Notes under the pieces: model-generated | The model's input: only the letters and a program-made list of their open reading frames with translations | Databases searched by the model: none | What the model was told of the DNA's origin: nothing | Shown here: one piece after another, positions 1 to 12,984 of the stretch | How positions within the stretch are numbered: position 1 is the stretch's first letter | Layout of the letters: the number at the start of each line of letters is the position of its first letter | NCBI GenBank assembly: GCA_030674155.1 | Contig: CM060335.1 | Location: 46,007,002-46,071,001, forward strand | From: Stramonita haemastoma | Taxonomy: Eukaryota; Mollusca; Gastropoda; Neogastropoda; Muricidae | Reading direction: 5' to 3' | DNA length: 64,000 nt | Position numbers and translations under genes: made by a program

Positions 1-556
<556 letters not shown>

Positions 557-613
557 GGAAAAAACAAAGAAGGCATAAAGAAACGAGGGGAAAAAAAACA
601 CGAACAACGAAAA

Positions 614-1062
<449 letters not shown>

Positions 1063-1345
1063 ACAGCAAAATGCGAACGCAGGCAGGATATCTTGCCCAC
1101 ATGTTAATTAAAAACCCGTTCCGCTTTTCGGAAGAGTAGGCCATTGTGTGCCAGCAGGAAGGGATAACCCAAGAAAAGAAAGCCTCCAAAACACATGCGT
1201 ACAAGTGTTGTGTTAAGGGACCATCCTCAGAATGCTGTTTTCGTAAATAGTGGTGGTGAAAGGGGGGGGGGGGGGGGGGGGGGCAGGGGGAGGGGGTCGC
1301 ATAGCAAAAATCTCACTATTGGTGAACCTCAGATCTGAAACCCAG
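1063..1345 (+). mobile_element. SINE-B copy, plus strand, 5' truncated
   Basis: The body aligns by eye with the copies at 4856, 37045, 45923 and 49737: a 'gcgaacgcag' core, 'cccgttccgcttttcgga', then 'gtgttaagggaccatcct'. The tail ends 'caaaaatctcactattggtg'. A run of 22 G (1262-1283) sits inside the tail region. The tRNA-like head is absent. Confidence 0.6.
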
Positions 1346-1886
1346 GGAAAAAAAAAGACACCCCCTCCCCTAAAAAGAAAGACTATGTGAGTCATCTGAG
1401 AAACAATTCCCTGCAGAGAAATACTAAGGGATGTTTCCAGAAATAAAGGCTTTGATTATGTGTTACAGGGTTCGCGATAACCGGTAATTGTCGGTATTTT
1501 ACGATTGTAAACAGGGAATACCGAAAATTTTCGAAGCAGCCGGTACCGCGTACCGATTCTGTTTGCCTGGACCGATTAGATTTCCGTCTCAAAAAAAAAA
1601 GAAGTCTGAAGTAACATTTTCTGACAGTCTGTCATGCGCCTGTGTTTACGCACCCACCGCTTCCCACCCCTTCCAACGAACTCTTATCATTGGCGCCAAC
1701 CTCATTAGCGCGCAGAACAGCAATCTTTACTGTGAAAGAATAGAGCTTCGCGCTCTTCTCGGCATGACAGTGGCTTCCATTCACAATGAGTAAATGGGGC
1801 CTATACTACTAGGCCTAGAGGGTTTATGACTAGCCTAGGCCCTAGCCTATGAATTTGCACGTTGCTTTGAGAGAGAAGAGTCGAAA

Positions 1887-2120
1887 ATGGCGGAAAAAGA
1901 TCAGAGGTCGCTTTTTTCTTTCTTTAAAAAACCCTCAGCCCCCAGACAATCCAGAGAAGAAAATGCACGTGAAAGCTGTAGCACTAGTGCCAGTTTGGAT
2001 GCTTTTCTGGTTCAGCCTTGTACCAGTGCTGCTGATACAGTGGATAGTAGGCCCAGTGTTTCGTCATGGCAAATCTCTCAAGAGACTTTGACTGCTGTGC
2101 TGCTGCCACCCCCTTCTTAG
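1887..2120 (+). pseudogene. Transposase N-terminal remnant (hAT-like)
   Basis: A 77-codon frame inside the 1466-2819 element begins MAEKDQRSLFSFFKKPSAP. An N-terminus with a 'LFSFFKK' motif is familiar from hAT-derived transposases and their domesticated relatives. The BED finger, DDE catalytic core and dimerisation region are all missing, and the frame stops within the element. It is most likely the leftover first coding block of an autonomous parent. The Ser-rich stretch after residue 20 has no recognisable domain. The start is the first ATG of the frame and sits in a good AAAATGG context. Confidence 0.4.
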
Positions 2121-2388
2121 GTATCATATTCTCATGTTTACTCTTTAATTATTGCGCTTTTTTAAATATTATTATTCAAATCAAAATCATCATTGATTCT
2201 TACTTCTTATTTTCGTTTCTGAATGAGTGCCTTTTCATACCATTACCTTATTATTGTATCTCTGTCTTATTTCTTACCTGTTTGATACTTAGTATGGTTT
2301 CTTGCTCTTGGTATTTCGATCATTATAATTCTTCTTGTTTAATTGAGGTTCTCTTTTTATCTTGATGTTACCCCTGAAAAGGGCGGGA

Positions 2389-2448
2389 ACTGGATGTAAA
2401 AAAGCACATGAGTGCTTATCTATTATCCTCGAATAAAAGAATTTGCCT
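2389..2448 (+). mobile_element. SINE-A 3' tail fragment
   Basis: About 60 bp matching only the SINE-A tail: 'actggatgtaaaaaagcaca', 'tgagtgcttatc', 'attatcctcgaataaaagaa'. It lies inside the hAT-like element. It may be a truncated insertion or part of the element itself. Confidence 0.65.
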
Positions 2449-3078
2449 TGCATTGCCTTGCCTTGAAGCCACGCAGGAAATAGGATTTTTTTTTCTAGCG
2501 CCTGTGTCACTGTCTGTGTCAGTCTGTTGTTTTGCATGACATCATTCTGTGACTTAAATTGTGCTAAGCCTATTCGCCTATTCGTCTTTCTTGTGTCTAT
2601 GCTTAGCTCTCATCTAGATATTTGTTCAATTTATATTTAGTTTTGCTGCAGAACAATCCCCCCTCCCCCACCCCCTCACTGAGTAGTTTCGTTTTGTTCA
2701 CAGTACGTACGGGATTTTAATTTCTGGGGACCCATTTTGGGGGAGTTGGTCAAGTTAGGCAAGTTAGGTGAAATGGCAAATCGCAGTACCGGTTTTAAAA
2801 AATCCTAGCGCGAACCCTGTGTATATATCTCTGATGACATAGGCCTACCTGTGTCGACATTATCATCTGTGAGAGGGAAGCCATGGTTTTTCAGTTTACC
2901 TGCAGATTAGTTTTGGCTCGCTAAACAAAACATAAAACATGATTTGGGAGGAAACAGATATTAGTTTTATTCCAGGCTGCAGCTGATGGCAAAAGAATTA
3001 AAGACACAATTACTGAAAATTCTAACTGTATGCTAGATTCATCAGATTTTTCTCGGGTTGATAATTTATAATTGTAGT

Positions 3079-3081
3079 TGT

Positions 3082-3145
<64 letters not shown>

Positions 3146-3222
3146 TGCATGCGTTTGTGCGCACGCATAAGTGTGTATACGTGAGTGTATGTGTGTATGC
3201 GCTTTCAGGGGGGGGGGGGGGG
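3079..3222. repeat. (TG)n/(TGCG)n tract ending in poly-G
   Basis: TG dinucleotides change to TGCG and then to a G homopolymer of about 16 bases at 3207-3222. Confidence 0.95.
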
Positions 3223-3349
3223 GTGATGAAAGAAAAAATAAAGCAATGGTTTTGTTTTCAGTTTGTACTTTATGTGTGAAGATCTCTTAGCCGTGTGTGA
3301 GCATAAGCCCAATGCAAGGGCCCAAACCTAGGCACACGCCGGCGCCCAT

Positions 3350-3350
3350 G

Positions 3351-3407
<57 letters not shown>
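3350..3407. repeat. (CA)n microsatellite
   Basis: About 55 bases of perfect CA; a second short CA run lies at 3481-3500, next to the SINE that follows. Confidence 0.97.
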
Positions 3408-3499
3408 GAGTGAAGCACATACACCCCACAAGCATACACTGAGGCAGGCTCCCCTGCCAAGTACATTGTTCATGTTTCTTCACACACACACACACACAC

Positions 3500-3830
3500 T
3501 GGGGGTCAGGACATTGCCCTGGCAATTTGACAACCCCAGTTGATTCCCCTTCGAGGGGATCTTTCCCCTGGAGTTAATCAGTGCTGACTCTTCTCTCCCC
3601 AAGTCTTTCAGATGAGACTGTAAACCTATGCCCCTTGTGCAAACGCATGCAGCACATTTTGCGCACACGTTAAATCCTGTTCCGCTTTTCGTAAGAGTAG
3701 GTCATTGTGTGCCGGTGGGAACCAATGACAATATTTACACAACTGCATACACACGGGGACTGGATAAAAAAAAAAGCACATGAGTGCTTATCCCATTATC
3801 CTCCATATAAAAGAATAAAATAAAAATAAG
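3500..3830 (+). mobile_element. SINE-A copy, plus strand
   Basis: A tRNA-like B-box region ('cagttgattcccc') is followed by 'gagttaatcagtgctgactc', the core 'cagatgagactgtaaacc', 'cacacgttaaatcctgttcc', 'ggggactggat', then the tail 'gcacatgagtgcttatccca' and an A-rich end (aataaaataaaaataag). The A box is lost in the adjoining CA repeat. Confidence 0.82.
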
Positions 3831-4855
3831 ATTAAGTTTCTTCTTCTTCTTTTTTTTTTAAAGGTGTGAAATTTCAGCAAGCAAAAACAGTTGCAAAATC
3901 AGTATTCAACAGTGCTGCATCTTCTGGTTGACAGAGTCTGCAATGTATGTTGTGTACAGAAAAACAGGAAATGAACTGTATATAATTAAAGCTGATCTAA
4001 ACCAGGTTAAAAAAAAAGTAGAATATAATATGAACTATTAAAAAGAGCATGGTGTGTTATGTACTTTTAATTGTAACAATCTTTTAATTTTGTCTGTGAA
4101 AAATTCAGAAGCTGGGGCCCCCACACATTCTAACGCCATAGGCCTACCGATAGTTTTCTTAGTTTTCGGTATTTAGATAGTCACATGCTCACGGACGCTA
4201 CATGTGCTCAACCAGAGTCAATGGTAGACATCTTCGATAACGAAAAGTAAAGGTAATCAATAATATAATTTCCGTGCTTTGCAGGTTCTTTTGTAGCAGA
4301 AATCTTTAGCGTATATTACTTTTTTGTTTAATCCTTTGTAGTATATCAGTAAACGACCTCATATCAAGATACTTTTAGGTATGTTGAAAAAGCAAGTTCC
4401 GTGCTAGCCTAATGTGAAGGAGATCTAACACGTGGGGTATTGACATGAAAGAAGAATTTTGTTTCCGCTGCTGCTACGTTAGTAGAGAGCATGGCAATAC
4501 CAACATAGTTCAACTTCCCCTTCTTCAGCGAATGCTCGGGCAGTAACCATTGTTTTCTGTCATAGTTATGAACGAAAATGCCCTGCACTATAGTCTGTGG
4601 TCATTACAGTAGAACCCACTTTTTTTTTTTTTTTGCTGAGCCCATTATGCATACATCATTACATGTGTGAATGTGCAGTAGTTCTTGCACTAAAACCGGG
4701 TGTTCTCTGATGGAAGAAGATAAGGGTCTGAGGAAACATTCTATTTGAGATTTTGAGGGTCTTGTAATTTTCGAAACCCCTAGCATTTTGTTTTATTTGC
4801 ATTGTTTGTTTTATAATTTGTGATGAGTGATTCATGATGATCATAATATCATTTG
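3831..4855. other. AT-rich DNA, nothing recognised
   Basis: No supported coding frame and no clear repeat. Short poly-A and poly-T runs only (for example a T run near 4620). Confidence 0.5.
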
Positions 4856-5262
4856 GGCGGGAAGGATAACTTAGTGGTTAAGGGTGTCATGCTCATGATC
4901 AGACAGCATGGGTTTCAGCTACCACCAAGATGCCTGGTGGAGGGGATTTTTCCCCGTTGAGTTAACATCAGTACTGACATGACTTCCAGGAAAGTACTGT
5001 ATTATGTATTCATGAGGGTATAAATTCAGGTCCTGTGTATGAAAGCACAAAACATCTTACGTGTTAAGAGCCATTCCACTTTTGAAAGAACTATTGCTGC
5101 CAGTAGGAATGGATGACAAAATCTAAAAATATGCATGCGCACTCTTGTCATGTTTAGAAAAAAAAACGTAAGTCAGAATCTGAATAGGGCTATTGATGTT
5201 GGGCAGTCAGTCACATACTGCAAAATCTCTATTGTTGAACCTAGGAGCTGTAGCTGAAGGAT
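4856..5262 (+). mobile_element. SINE-B copy with tRNA-like head, near full length
   Basis: The head 'gataacttagtggttaaggg' carries an A-box-like sequence, and 'gggtttcagctacc' about 45 bases on is a B-box-like sequence. The usual 'gagttaacatcagtactgac' block and a diverged core follow. The 3' part 'gtcagaatctgaatagggct ... caaaatctctattgttgaac' is the tail shared with SINE-C. The head shows that the family is tRNA-derived and Pol III-type. Confidence 0.65.
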
Positions 5263-5413
5263 GAGGAAAATATTGCCCATCTTTCATTAAATAAAGCAAC
5301 AATAATTTTTTTTAAAAAAAAGGTTAACAGGGACAAAAAATACAAAATAAAACAAGTGAACGGTGACACATAATGTGCTTCAGGTTGGAGGGATGCCAGG
5401 CTCAGGGTTGACC

Positions 5414-5478
5414 ATCACAAGCTGGAGCATACATTGGAAGCTGGAGCATATATTGGAAGCTGGAGCATACATTGGAAG
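5414..5478. repeat. 19-bp tandem repeat, about 3 copies
   Basis: Unit 'agctggagcatacattgga' repeated three times with one C/T difference. Confidence 0.9.
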
Positions 5479-6226
5479 CTGTCTGTTTTAAATGCAGTCC
5501 ACCCCCCAGGTGAGTTCCGTAGATCTATTCAACACCAGTTTCTTGCAGTCTTTCATTCTCAGCACCTAGCATTACGGCAGTTACACAGAGGTTTAAAATG
5601 TTTCAGTGCCTGTATGAAACTGCAGGGTTAGAAATGCATTTGACTTAGCAATATCCTGAGGGCACCTTGAAGTCTTTTTAATTTTGTTTTCATACTTTTC
5701 TTATGTTTTGTGCTTTAGTAGTATCAACAGATAGTTTATAGTTTTAGAAGTTGAAAAAAACCCTTACTTCCTTCATTGTGTAGGCTGATTTTGAGTTGTG
5801 CTTGAAAAACTATGCTTGAAGCTGTATGAAAATTTAGCACAAATATCCGACCTCTTGACATCTTGCATTGCATTGTATTGCATTATCAAGTCTCTTACAG
5901 CCCTGAAAGATCCTTTTGAAAAATGATTTTGGGGTCTTTGTTTCAAGGTGTGATATGCAAAAGGAGAAGGACTTTAAAAGGCAGGGCCTTGAAAAGCCCC
6001 CCCCCCCCCACCCCCCATAGTTGAAATTTTGTCCCCAAATTCTGTAGAGCCATGTTTTACCTTTGTTCAGAACCTGTGAAGCTAGCTAACTGGAAAGACT
6101 GGATGGTGGAGTGTGGCTGGTGAGAATGGCCATGATGCTGTAAACTTTCATTGTTCTGATAGCTATAGTAGCAGAGTAGGGTAACCTTTCAGTAGACCAT
6201 CTTTCCAATGCTGTTGTTCTCTGTTC

Positions 6227-6342
6227 CTCAGGAGCAATGCAGAGCAGCCCCATGGCTGTGGAGGACATGCATCTGTCAGAAAGAAGAGAGAACTTTGAAC
6301 AACAACAGCAGCTGTAGAAGGGAGATTTTGAGAGGTAGGTGG
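6227..6342 (+). other. Possible host exon (weak)
   Basis: A pyrimidine-rich acceptor-like sequence ('tctctgttcctcag') precedes position 6233 and a donor-like 'gagaggtaggt' follows 6340. One frame between reads AMQSSPMAVEDMHLSERREN and continues FEQQQQL before a TAG; a second frame is open through to the donor. I do not recognise the protein. A final coding exon, a pseudo-exon or chance are all possible. Confidence 0.2.
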
Positions 6343-7190
6343 TTGACAAGTCTGTGTATGACGATTGTCTTAAGTCAGAGAGAGAAATGTTTGACGGAAT
6401 GGCAGCAGGGTCTCTGTCTGTGTAGGTAGCTAGACCACAGTGTATTGCAGTGTTGGACACTAGGTTCAGGTTGAAAGCTGAAGCTCACAGATATTTCTGC
6501 ATTCCACATAGCGCTATCGTAGTGATTGATTCTATGCAGGTCATGATGCCAGCTATGGAGGTTGGCTTTATGGAGAGCTATGAGTCTCTTCATATTTTAG
6601 TACTGGTCAACTATCATTATTTAATATTGTTGCTAATGTATTAATTTATTTGAAATGCTTAATACTTCTGCTGTAGTGTCAGAAAAAAATGAGTGGTGCT
6701 TTGTTCTGCAGTGGTTATATGTTAGGGTGCTGTCAGGGTGAAGCAGTTCTGTTCCTTGTGGTTCTTTTACTTATCTCCTTCATGGAGGGGTCTTGGATGA
6801 AGCTTGGTGCTAGTTACATATATTTCATTGTTGAGTGTGTGGAAAGCCTCTCTAGAAAACAGAATGATTTGTTGCTGCTGCAGCATTTTATTAGAAGTCA
6901 ACACTGGCCATGGGGATGGCAAACAGGTAGCACGGTAACCGTTTAGTTAAAAACTGTTTCTATTGAATTAAAAGTAGATTTTGACAGATAGTTTTTCTGA
7001 GAAATTTTGAATTTTGCGCCACATTCTAACAGCTGTATTTTTAATTTTTCAAAAAGTCTTGAGATTTTCTGAATTACCAATTAGAAAAGATGCTAATGAG
7101 GTATATATTGGATCCATTGTTTTATCCTGTTTCTTTTATTTACTTATTGTGCATTAAAAAAAAAAAGTTTGTTGTATTATTCAAACTTGC
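6343..7190. other. No recognisable feature
   Basis: AT-rich sequence with short open frames only; nothing I can assign. Confidence 0.5.
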
Positions 7191-7194
7191 TCAG

Positions 7195-7445
7195 AGCTGT
7201 AGACATCTGGCAGTGGCAAGGCCTCAAACTGTACCAGGGATGCCTGGTGGATCAGTGGTCCTTTATGGTCTAAGGGCCACCTCATGCTGAGAGTGGCATC
7301 AGTTTTGAGGCTACTGGAGCCTAAAAATAACCAGAACTTATGGGATTCTAAACCCATGAGACCCTACAGTCAAGATGCCAGTGTATTAACCACATTGCCA
7401 CAGTTGTTAGACTGGAGATTCAGGTTTCAGTTCCCCAGATCTCAG
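7195..7445 (-). mobile_element. Possible tRNA-headed SINE, minus strand
   Basis: On the minus strand 'ggcaatgtggttaatacac' (A-box-like) and 'gggtttagaatccc' (B-box-like) are spaced about as in a tRNA gene. No second copy was found in the window, so this is tentative. Confidence 0.3.
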
Positions 7446-7989
7446 TGTGCTACGCTATTTGTGGATGCCCATTAAGAGAGATGAAAGCTTTGACTGCTAA
7501 AACCTCTAGTCTAGGCCATCTGTTCTGATGAAAATTCCAAAGGGAAAATTTTCAGTCACATTAGGCCATAGAATAAGTTAACATTAAATTCATTAGCACA
7601 AGATTGGCCTTTCTGCTCAACAAATGTTTGAGTGGAAAGACTATGCCATGTACCACTCAACAAGGACCAGAGATCAGAAGTGGAAGCCCAAGTGATCTCA
7701 GGCATTTCCCTTTTCCAGGTGGTGATCTCTTGTGTCTGACTAAGGTGGGTTGTCTCTTTGAGTGTGTGTGTTACTTTTTGTGCTGCCTCATCTTGTGTGA
7801 TGGACCTTTCCTGCTGTTCCCATGCTGCTTGTTCTGAACTCACCACCCCACCATACCCAGCTTCATGTTGGATCTCCAACAGCAGTCTTCAGAGAGCTTA
7901 TCAGTGTCAGGATTTACGGCTAGATGGGCCTTGCATGGCTTCTGGGTTATTTGGTGGTGTTCTGTGTTTACCATGATGCCCCACTGTGT

Positions 7990-8130
7990 GGTACAGGTCC
8001 TCCCAATGAGCCCATAGTAAACTCGCACAAGGTTGGAGCTAGGTGGAGTCCAAAAAAGCATTCTTGGAAATCAAGCTTCCGATCTTCCAGTGAAACATCC
8101 ATTATGCTAACTACTGTGCCTGGTTTTTAT
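7990..8130 (-). mobile_element. Possible tRNA-headed SINE 5' end, minus strand
   Basis: The minus strand reads 'cacagtagttagcataatgg' (A-box-like) and, about 30 bases on, 'cggaagcttgatttcc' (B-box-like). The body downstream (lower coordinates) matches none of the other families here. Confidence 0.35.
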
Positions 8131-8239
8131 ACTGCTTATGGTTGATATTACTTTTTATTAGCAGGTGTAATTCTCAGCTTTTTTTAAATTTATAGTGGAA
8201 CTGAACAAAACATTTTTTTAAGAAAGGAATCCAGAATTT

Positions 8240-8310
<71 letters not shown>

Positions 8311-8336
8311 CTATATATATGGGGGGGGGGGGGGGA
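8240..8336. repeat. (AT)n microsatellite followed by poly-G
   Basis: About 70 bases of AT dinucleotides, then a G run of about 15. Confidence 0.97.
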
Positions 8337-9589
8337 TCATGTACATATTTCTGTAGGAACAGATAAAAGACCTGTAAGTATAGGGGATGGTCATAGATCA
8401 GAAATAGGTGTGTCTGGAAGCCTGGATTCGAACGTATCAATTGTAGAAATTTGACAAAGTGAGAGGAGAGAGGTCATTTCAGATGTATAGACTGGGAATA
8501 AAGAGCATCAGCAAACAGTGGATTTTTTTTTTTTAATCTGGGTGTTTGGAAGCATAAGTATGTGAAAAAGAAGCATCTGGTTTCATAATCTGGGAGTTCT
8601 CATCCCTGTTGTGTGCTAGAGTCTATTATATTGCATGGTTTTCTGTACTGGTGCTGTTGCAAGTTCCAGCAATGGTCGTATGACTAGGCTTTATCCTGAA
8701 TGTAGGAGTTGTCATCCTGGATCTGATGCCTGTAGTAGCAGTGTGGTGATTCAGTTGTGGTGTTGGGCATTTTTCATGGTATTTTGCCTCTATAGTCAAA
8801 TAGGAACAGAAGGTTGTTAGAAGTTGAAGTCTTCCAGAAAGATTTAAAAATAAGAACTTTCTACTGCATTGAAGTAGGACGTGCAGGGCCTGACTTGTCT
8901 TGCACTTAACGGCAGCTCCACACATTTTTGCTCATACTACAGACAACAATAGTTTCTGTCAGAGCAATCGCAAAGAAGTACGGGGTCTAGGAGTTCTTGT
9001 TCAACACCATTCGAAATCCTCATATACTTGTAACACAGTGAAGACTTCAGCACACGCATTACAATCATGCAAAAACAAACCTGTGTTCTGTTTGCAAGTC
9101 TGTTCCACATGAGATGTGTGTGAACCATAAAGTGTAAGTGTGCCTGTGAGAGTGAGTGTTGTATAGGGTTAACACAATCCTTGTGGCTGAAGTAAATCAG
9201 GACTACTTAACAAGGAAGATAGGAAATAGAATAACTTAAAAAAATTTAATTGCTACAGTTTTTTCCTTTCCACATTTGACACAACTTTAAAGATGAAACA
9301 AGAAGAAATTTCAGTGTAAACTTACAGGGATGGGTGGCTTGTTGGGGTTGCAGCACTTGAACAAACTATGAGTATAGGTGTGTGAATCATCTGGACAGAT
9401 GAAGGATTGAAAAATTGTGATGTAAGGTGGGTTTTGCACTTAAGTATTCTTACTGACAAAGCAAAGTCAATGCCTGCCCTGGTTTGACCCTTACAGTTGA
9501 CCAGGGCATCGAAACAAGGAAGGATAGTAGAGTTAGTTTTATACCCCATTTTAATTGGTATAATAGTTGCACAGTTTTATTCCAAGATT
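8337..9589. other. No recognisable feature
   Basis: No conserved coding frame, RNA gene or multi-copy repeat visible. Confidence 0.5.
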
Positions 9590-9660
9590 TAAAATTGTAT
9601 GAGGTGACAGCCCTAGTGTGGCCTTTGTGGTCGGCGGGCTAAAACAACAAATAGGATTTG
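9590..9660 (+). mobile_element. SINE-H 3' fragment
   Basis: 'gaggtgacagccctagtgtg' then 'gcctttgtggtcggcgggct' is repeated with changes at about 37540-37600, so this is a dispersed repeat tail. Confidence 0.5.
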
Positions 9661-10699
9661 ATTAGAAGTGTATCAATAAATACATGATAGAAATGCGAGC
9701 AATTTGAGAAGAGATAGGAGATAATAATGATAATAATATACTCTGCGGAAGATTTGTTTTATGATAAACTCATTTATAGACCCCTCCTTTTACCAACATT
9801 ACTTTTGTACCTGACTAAAGGGAAGCCATTTGTTGCCATCTTCCTCTGTCAGTGCTGCTCTTTCATGCTGAGCGTCTAGTCCATTCCTTCTCTCTGCAAA
9901 GCCAGTTTCCTACTTTACTATAAACGCCTACTTATGGCAAAAGATATGACATAGGAGTACAAGTTGAATTGATCACCAGCAACACCTGGTAAGCCTTCCT
10001 CTACCTCCCTCTGATTGTTGCCCATTTCTTCTCTCTGTCAACAGTTCATTTTAAGGTAGATGTATCATGATCAATCATGGACACCAATGACGGATTTGAG
10101 TAGATGACACACATGTAATCAGTCTCATTCTGTTTCTTTCACTCTCTCCCTCCCCCCCCTTCCTCTCCCTTGCCTCCCCTAGAGTCTTATGTTAGTACAC
10201 ATGATCCCCCTGCCCCCATCTAGTATACGCCCCTGCTTGTTAGGCTGTACAAATTACCCCTTCTCCAGAGTATTCGAACAGTTATGCCTGTCCAAGATAG
10301 AATTACCATGATACCTAAAATCCCCCATGGAGGTCTATTAAAAGTACAATAGATCCCCGGGATCCAGAGGTTTATGGAGAGTAAAGGAGCTTAAGAGACT
10401 AGAGTAAAAGACCACCTGGCAATCAGAATGGCATGTTGTTAGCTGACTGAAAACAAAACAGTCTTCATATTGAAATGTTGATGTGTTACCAAGATAGCAT
10501 GCACATAGATTCAGTGGTAGGTCTATAGGTTTGAAAAAGCATGAGGGAAGTAGCTTGAGAGAGAAGGAAAGGAAAAAACCAGAGGGAAAAGCACAATGGA
10601 GGAAGAATGGAATGCTGTTTGACCTCTGAAAACATGAGGATAAGTACTGAAACTGCACTGTTGACTGTATAACCACTGAGGGATGTTCCATTGAGTAGG
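9661..10699. other. No recognisable feature
   Basis: Includes a pyrimidine-rich patch near 10120-10190 (TC and C runs). No gene is supported; the 145-codon minus-strand frame at 10338-10775 has no recognisable motif. Confidence 0.45.
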
Positions 10700-10797
10700 G
10701 GGCTGATTGATTGAAAACCATGAGGGAATAGTCGGCTATGGAGGAAGGACACTGCTGATTGATTGAAAACCACAAAGGAATAGTCGGCTATGGAGAT
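10700..10797. repeat. About 50-bp tandem duplication
   Basis: 'gctgattgattgaaaacca' ... 'ggaatagtcggctatggag' occurs twice in a row with small differences. Confidence 0.85.
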
Positions 10798-10804
10798 AGG
10801 AAGT

Positions 10805-11556
10805 TAGAAACTTGCAGTTTGCTGATTACACCAACAGCTTAGCTGGACAAGAGCAAAAGCTGGTCAGCTTGATAACTCGCCTGATGAGGCCTTTTCAGCA
10901 TATGGCATGCAGATCAGTGCAGAAAAGAAGCAGTTGATGACATAAAGTGCCATGGTATCAGCATGACATTACCATAGACAAGAAGAAAAGTGGGCTTTGA
11001 AAATCTGGGAGCTGTAGTATCAGATGAAGGATCTAAACCTGAAGAGGAGTTCTCTCCAGGATAGCCCAGCAACAGCTGCAGTGACCAAACTAAAAGTCCT
11101 CTGGATTAACGTGAACCTCGCGTTGGCTCCAATATTAGACTGATATGTCCCCTAGTCATATCCACATTTTTGTAAGCATGTACAGAGGGCCATAACAGAA
11201 GACATTGAAAGAAATACAGGCACTGAAGATGAGATACTTTTTCAAACATCCTGGTATTAACAGAGATCACATGACCAAGAGGAGGGAAGAACTAGAATAA
11301 GAAACGCCATTGGGCCGTATGAAGACCTGACATGAGTGAACAGACTCATACAAAACGACTGGCCAAGACTATCCCACAGTGAACAGCACAAGGAGGGAGA
11401 CAAAAACAGACATAAAAAGATGGGGAATACCAGAAGTGGATTGGCTTGAGTAGAACAAAATACTACAGAAAGCTGAGGACTGCAAGGAGTGGAGGAAGCT
11501 GCTTGCTAAAGTCGTCAGTGATGTCCCAACAGTCAACAAGAGTATGGGATGAGTGA
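10805..11556 (+). pseudogene. LINE reverse transcriptase, decayed 3' half
   Basis: A 5'-truncated, multiply broken copy of an RTE/L2-like LINE ORF. Across changing frames I read the RT palm (NLQFADYTNSLAGQEQ, matching the FADD motif with the second D lost), AYGMQISAEKKQL (the 'GMeIs..Kt' motif), then a C-terminal region ending in a recognisable HKKMGNTRSG... / DCKEWRKLLAKVVSD block, the usual 'R.EWR.LvaksS' end of such LINEs. Stops and frameshifts are frequent, so it is long dead. The C-terminal style matches the minus-strand fragment at 57704-57915, perhaps the same family. Fingers, the first catalytic Asp and the endonuclease are absent. Confidence 0.65.
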
Positions 11557-12624
11557 TGGTGAAGGTACATGTGGGGGTTATATCTATGTACAGCGCGAGT
11601 CATTGCTTGCTTCAGTAGGAGCTTTGGGTTTTTTGGCAACTGCTAACTTGGCATGGAGTAAAGTAGGAAGGCTGCAGTGCTCACTTTGGTTTTGTCCCGT
11701 TCTTGGAAGAGAGTTTTAGGAATGCTCAGATCCACTGGACTGCACTGCTTTCAAAGGTGTGTGTGAGTGTCGTGTGACATGGCCGGTGCGTGTGTGGGTG
11801 CATGTGTGTGTGTGGTGCGTGTAGTGTGTGTGTGTGTGCGTGTGGTGGTTTACAGGCTGGTCATCATTCCTGAATATTTGGGGAGTGTTAATTATTTTTC
11901 AGAGCTTATGAACATTATGAGGTGTAGGTGTCGATATGACAAGAAGATGGTATTAAAACAATAATGACTAAACAAGAAATGGGAAAAGTAAAACATAAGC
12001 AGTCCTTTTAAGTTTATTGAAAGTTCTGAGCACAGTGTTTCCATTATTGTATCTGTGCTGTTATGAGTTAACCATCTTAAGGTTTCTATGTTGTTGGCCT
12101 ACTGTATGCATGAACCATAAAGTTGAGTATCGCACTGTAGATTTACAGGTTAAAGGGTCACTTACTAAGGTTTCATCTATGCTTCACTACCCAAGGATCT
12201 TAATACAAAGTAATAAACTAATAGCTAGATCCCCAGTCAACTTCTGCTGTTACCTGTATTCTTACAGTAGTTTACTGTATTTTTCTTGTTTTTGTTTTTC
12301 CATACTTTTTTTATTAATTTGTAATTTATTAAACCATTATCTGGGTCATTCTACTTTTATATCACTATTTTCATCTGAATTGATATAAACTAATGTAGTC
12401 AAATGTACAAATAAATTTTGGTCAGTGTGTTTAAAGCCCTAACAATCAATCCCTTGGATTGGATGATGCACTATTAATTAAGGTAGGTGTGCTTATCTGA
12501 GTAAAGAAAAGGCATACAGCCCCCGTAACCTACCAGTCATTTTGTAATCAGCTCCACCACTGGTTCAGTTCAAATTTTATTTTCTTATAAATGCCAACAG
12601 TTACTTTTTGTATGTGTGTGTTCC
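11557..12624. other. No gene seen; TG-rich patch
   Basis: A degenerate (TG)n region lies at 11755-11850. The rest is AT-rich with no supported feature. Confidence 0.5.
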
Positions 12625-12760
12625 TTGGCTAGAAACTGAGGTTCACCAATGGTAAGATTTTGTGTATGCAACTGTTTTTTGCCCACCATGAAGGTAGCCG
12701 CATTCCAACTTTGGGATGTATGCTGGGTATGTTCATGTTGATGGTGCCATTTACAGGTTT
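12625..12760 (-). mobile_element. SINE-C 3' tail, minus strand
   Basis: 'ctgaggttcaccaatggtaa', 'gcccaccatgaaggtagccg' and 'gtatgctgggtatgttcatg' match the copies at 38040 and 42165. The tRNA-like head is missing, so this is a 5'-truncated copy. Confidence 0.65.
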
Positions 12761-12984
12761 TGTGGAGAGGATTGGAGGTGGTTTAGTTATGAGCTCTGTC
12801 TCAGTGTCTTTAGTTCCAAATAGTTACAATAAAATATGTTTGTAGGCTCCTTTGATTTGAATGAATCCAGTTGTAGGTTTCATTCTTGATGCTTGCAAAT
12901 GAGCTGACTTTGCTTGAAAGATGAGTTGGCATGATTATCTGTTGGTGCTGTTAGCGTTACCTACTTTAATCAGTCCATGGAATA

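Larger units (their letters stand above)
1466..2819 (+). mobile_element. hAT-like DNA transposon, non-autonomous
   Basis: The ends form imperfect terminal inverted repeats: 'cagggttcgcg' at 1466-1476 and its exact complement 'cgcgaaccctg' at 2809-2819, each followed inward by a related 'ataccggt/accggt' block. CAGGG-type termini are typical of hAT elements. No clean 8-bp target duplication is visible: 'atgtgtta' lies on the left and 'tgtatata' on the right. At 1,354 bp it is too short for a full transposase but keeps a plausible transposase N-terminus (1887-2120). A SINE-A tail fragment lies inside at about 2389-2448. Superfamily assignment is inference from the termini and the short protein. 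Confidence 0.55.

Noticed and set aside
10338..10775. 145-codon minus-strand frame as a gene
   Set aside because: No recognisable motif; it covers a 50-bp duplication and abuts a dead LINE.
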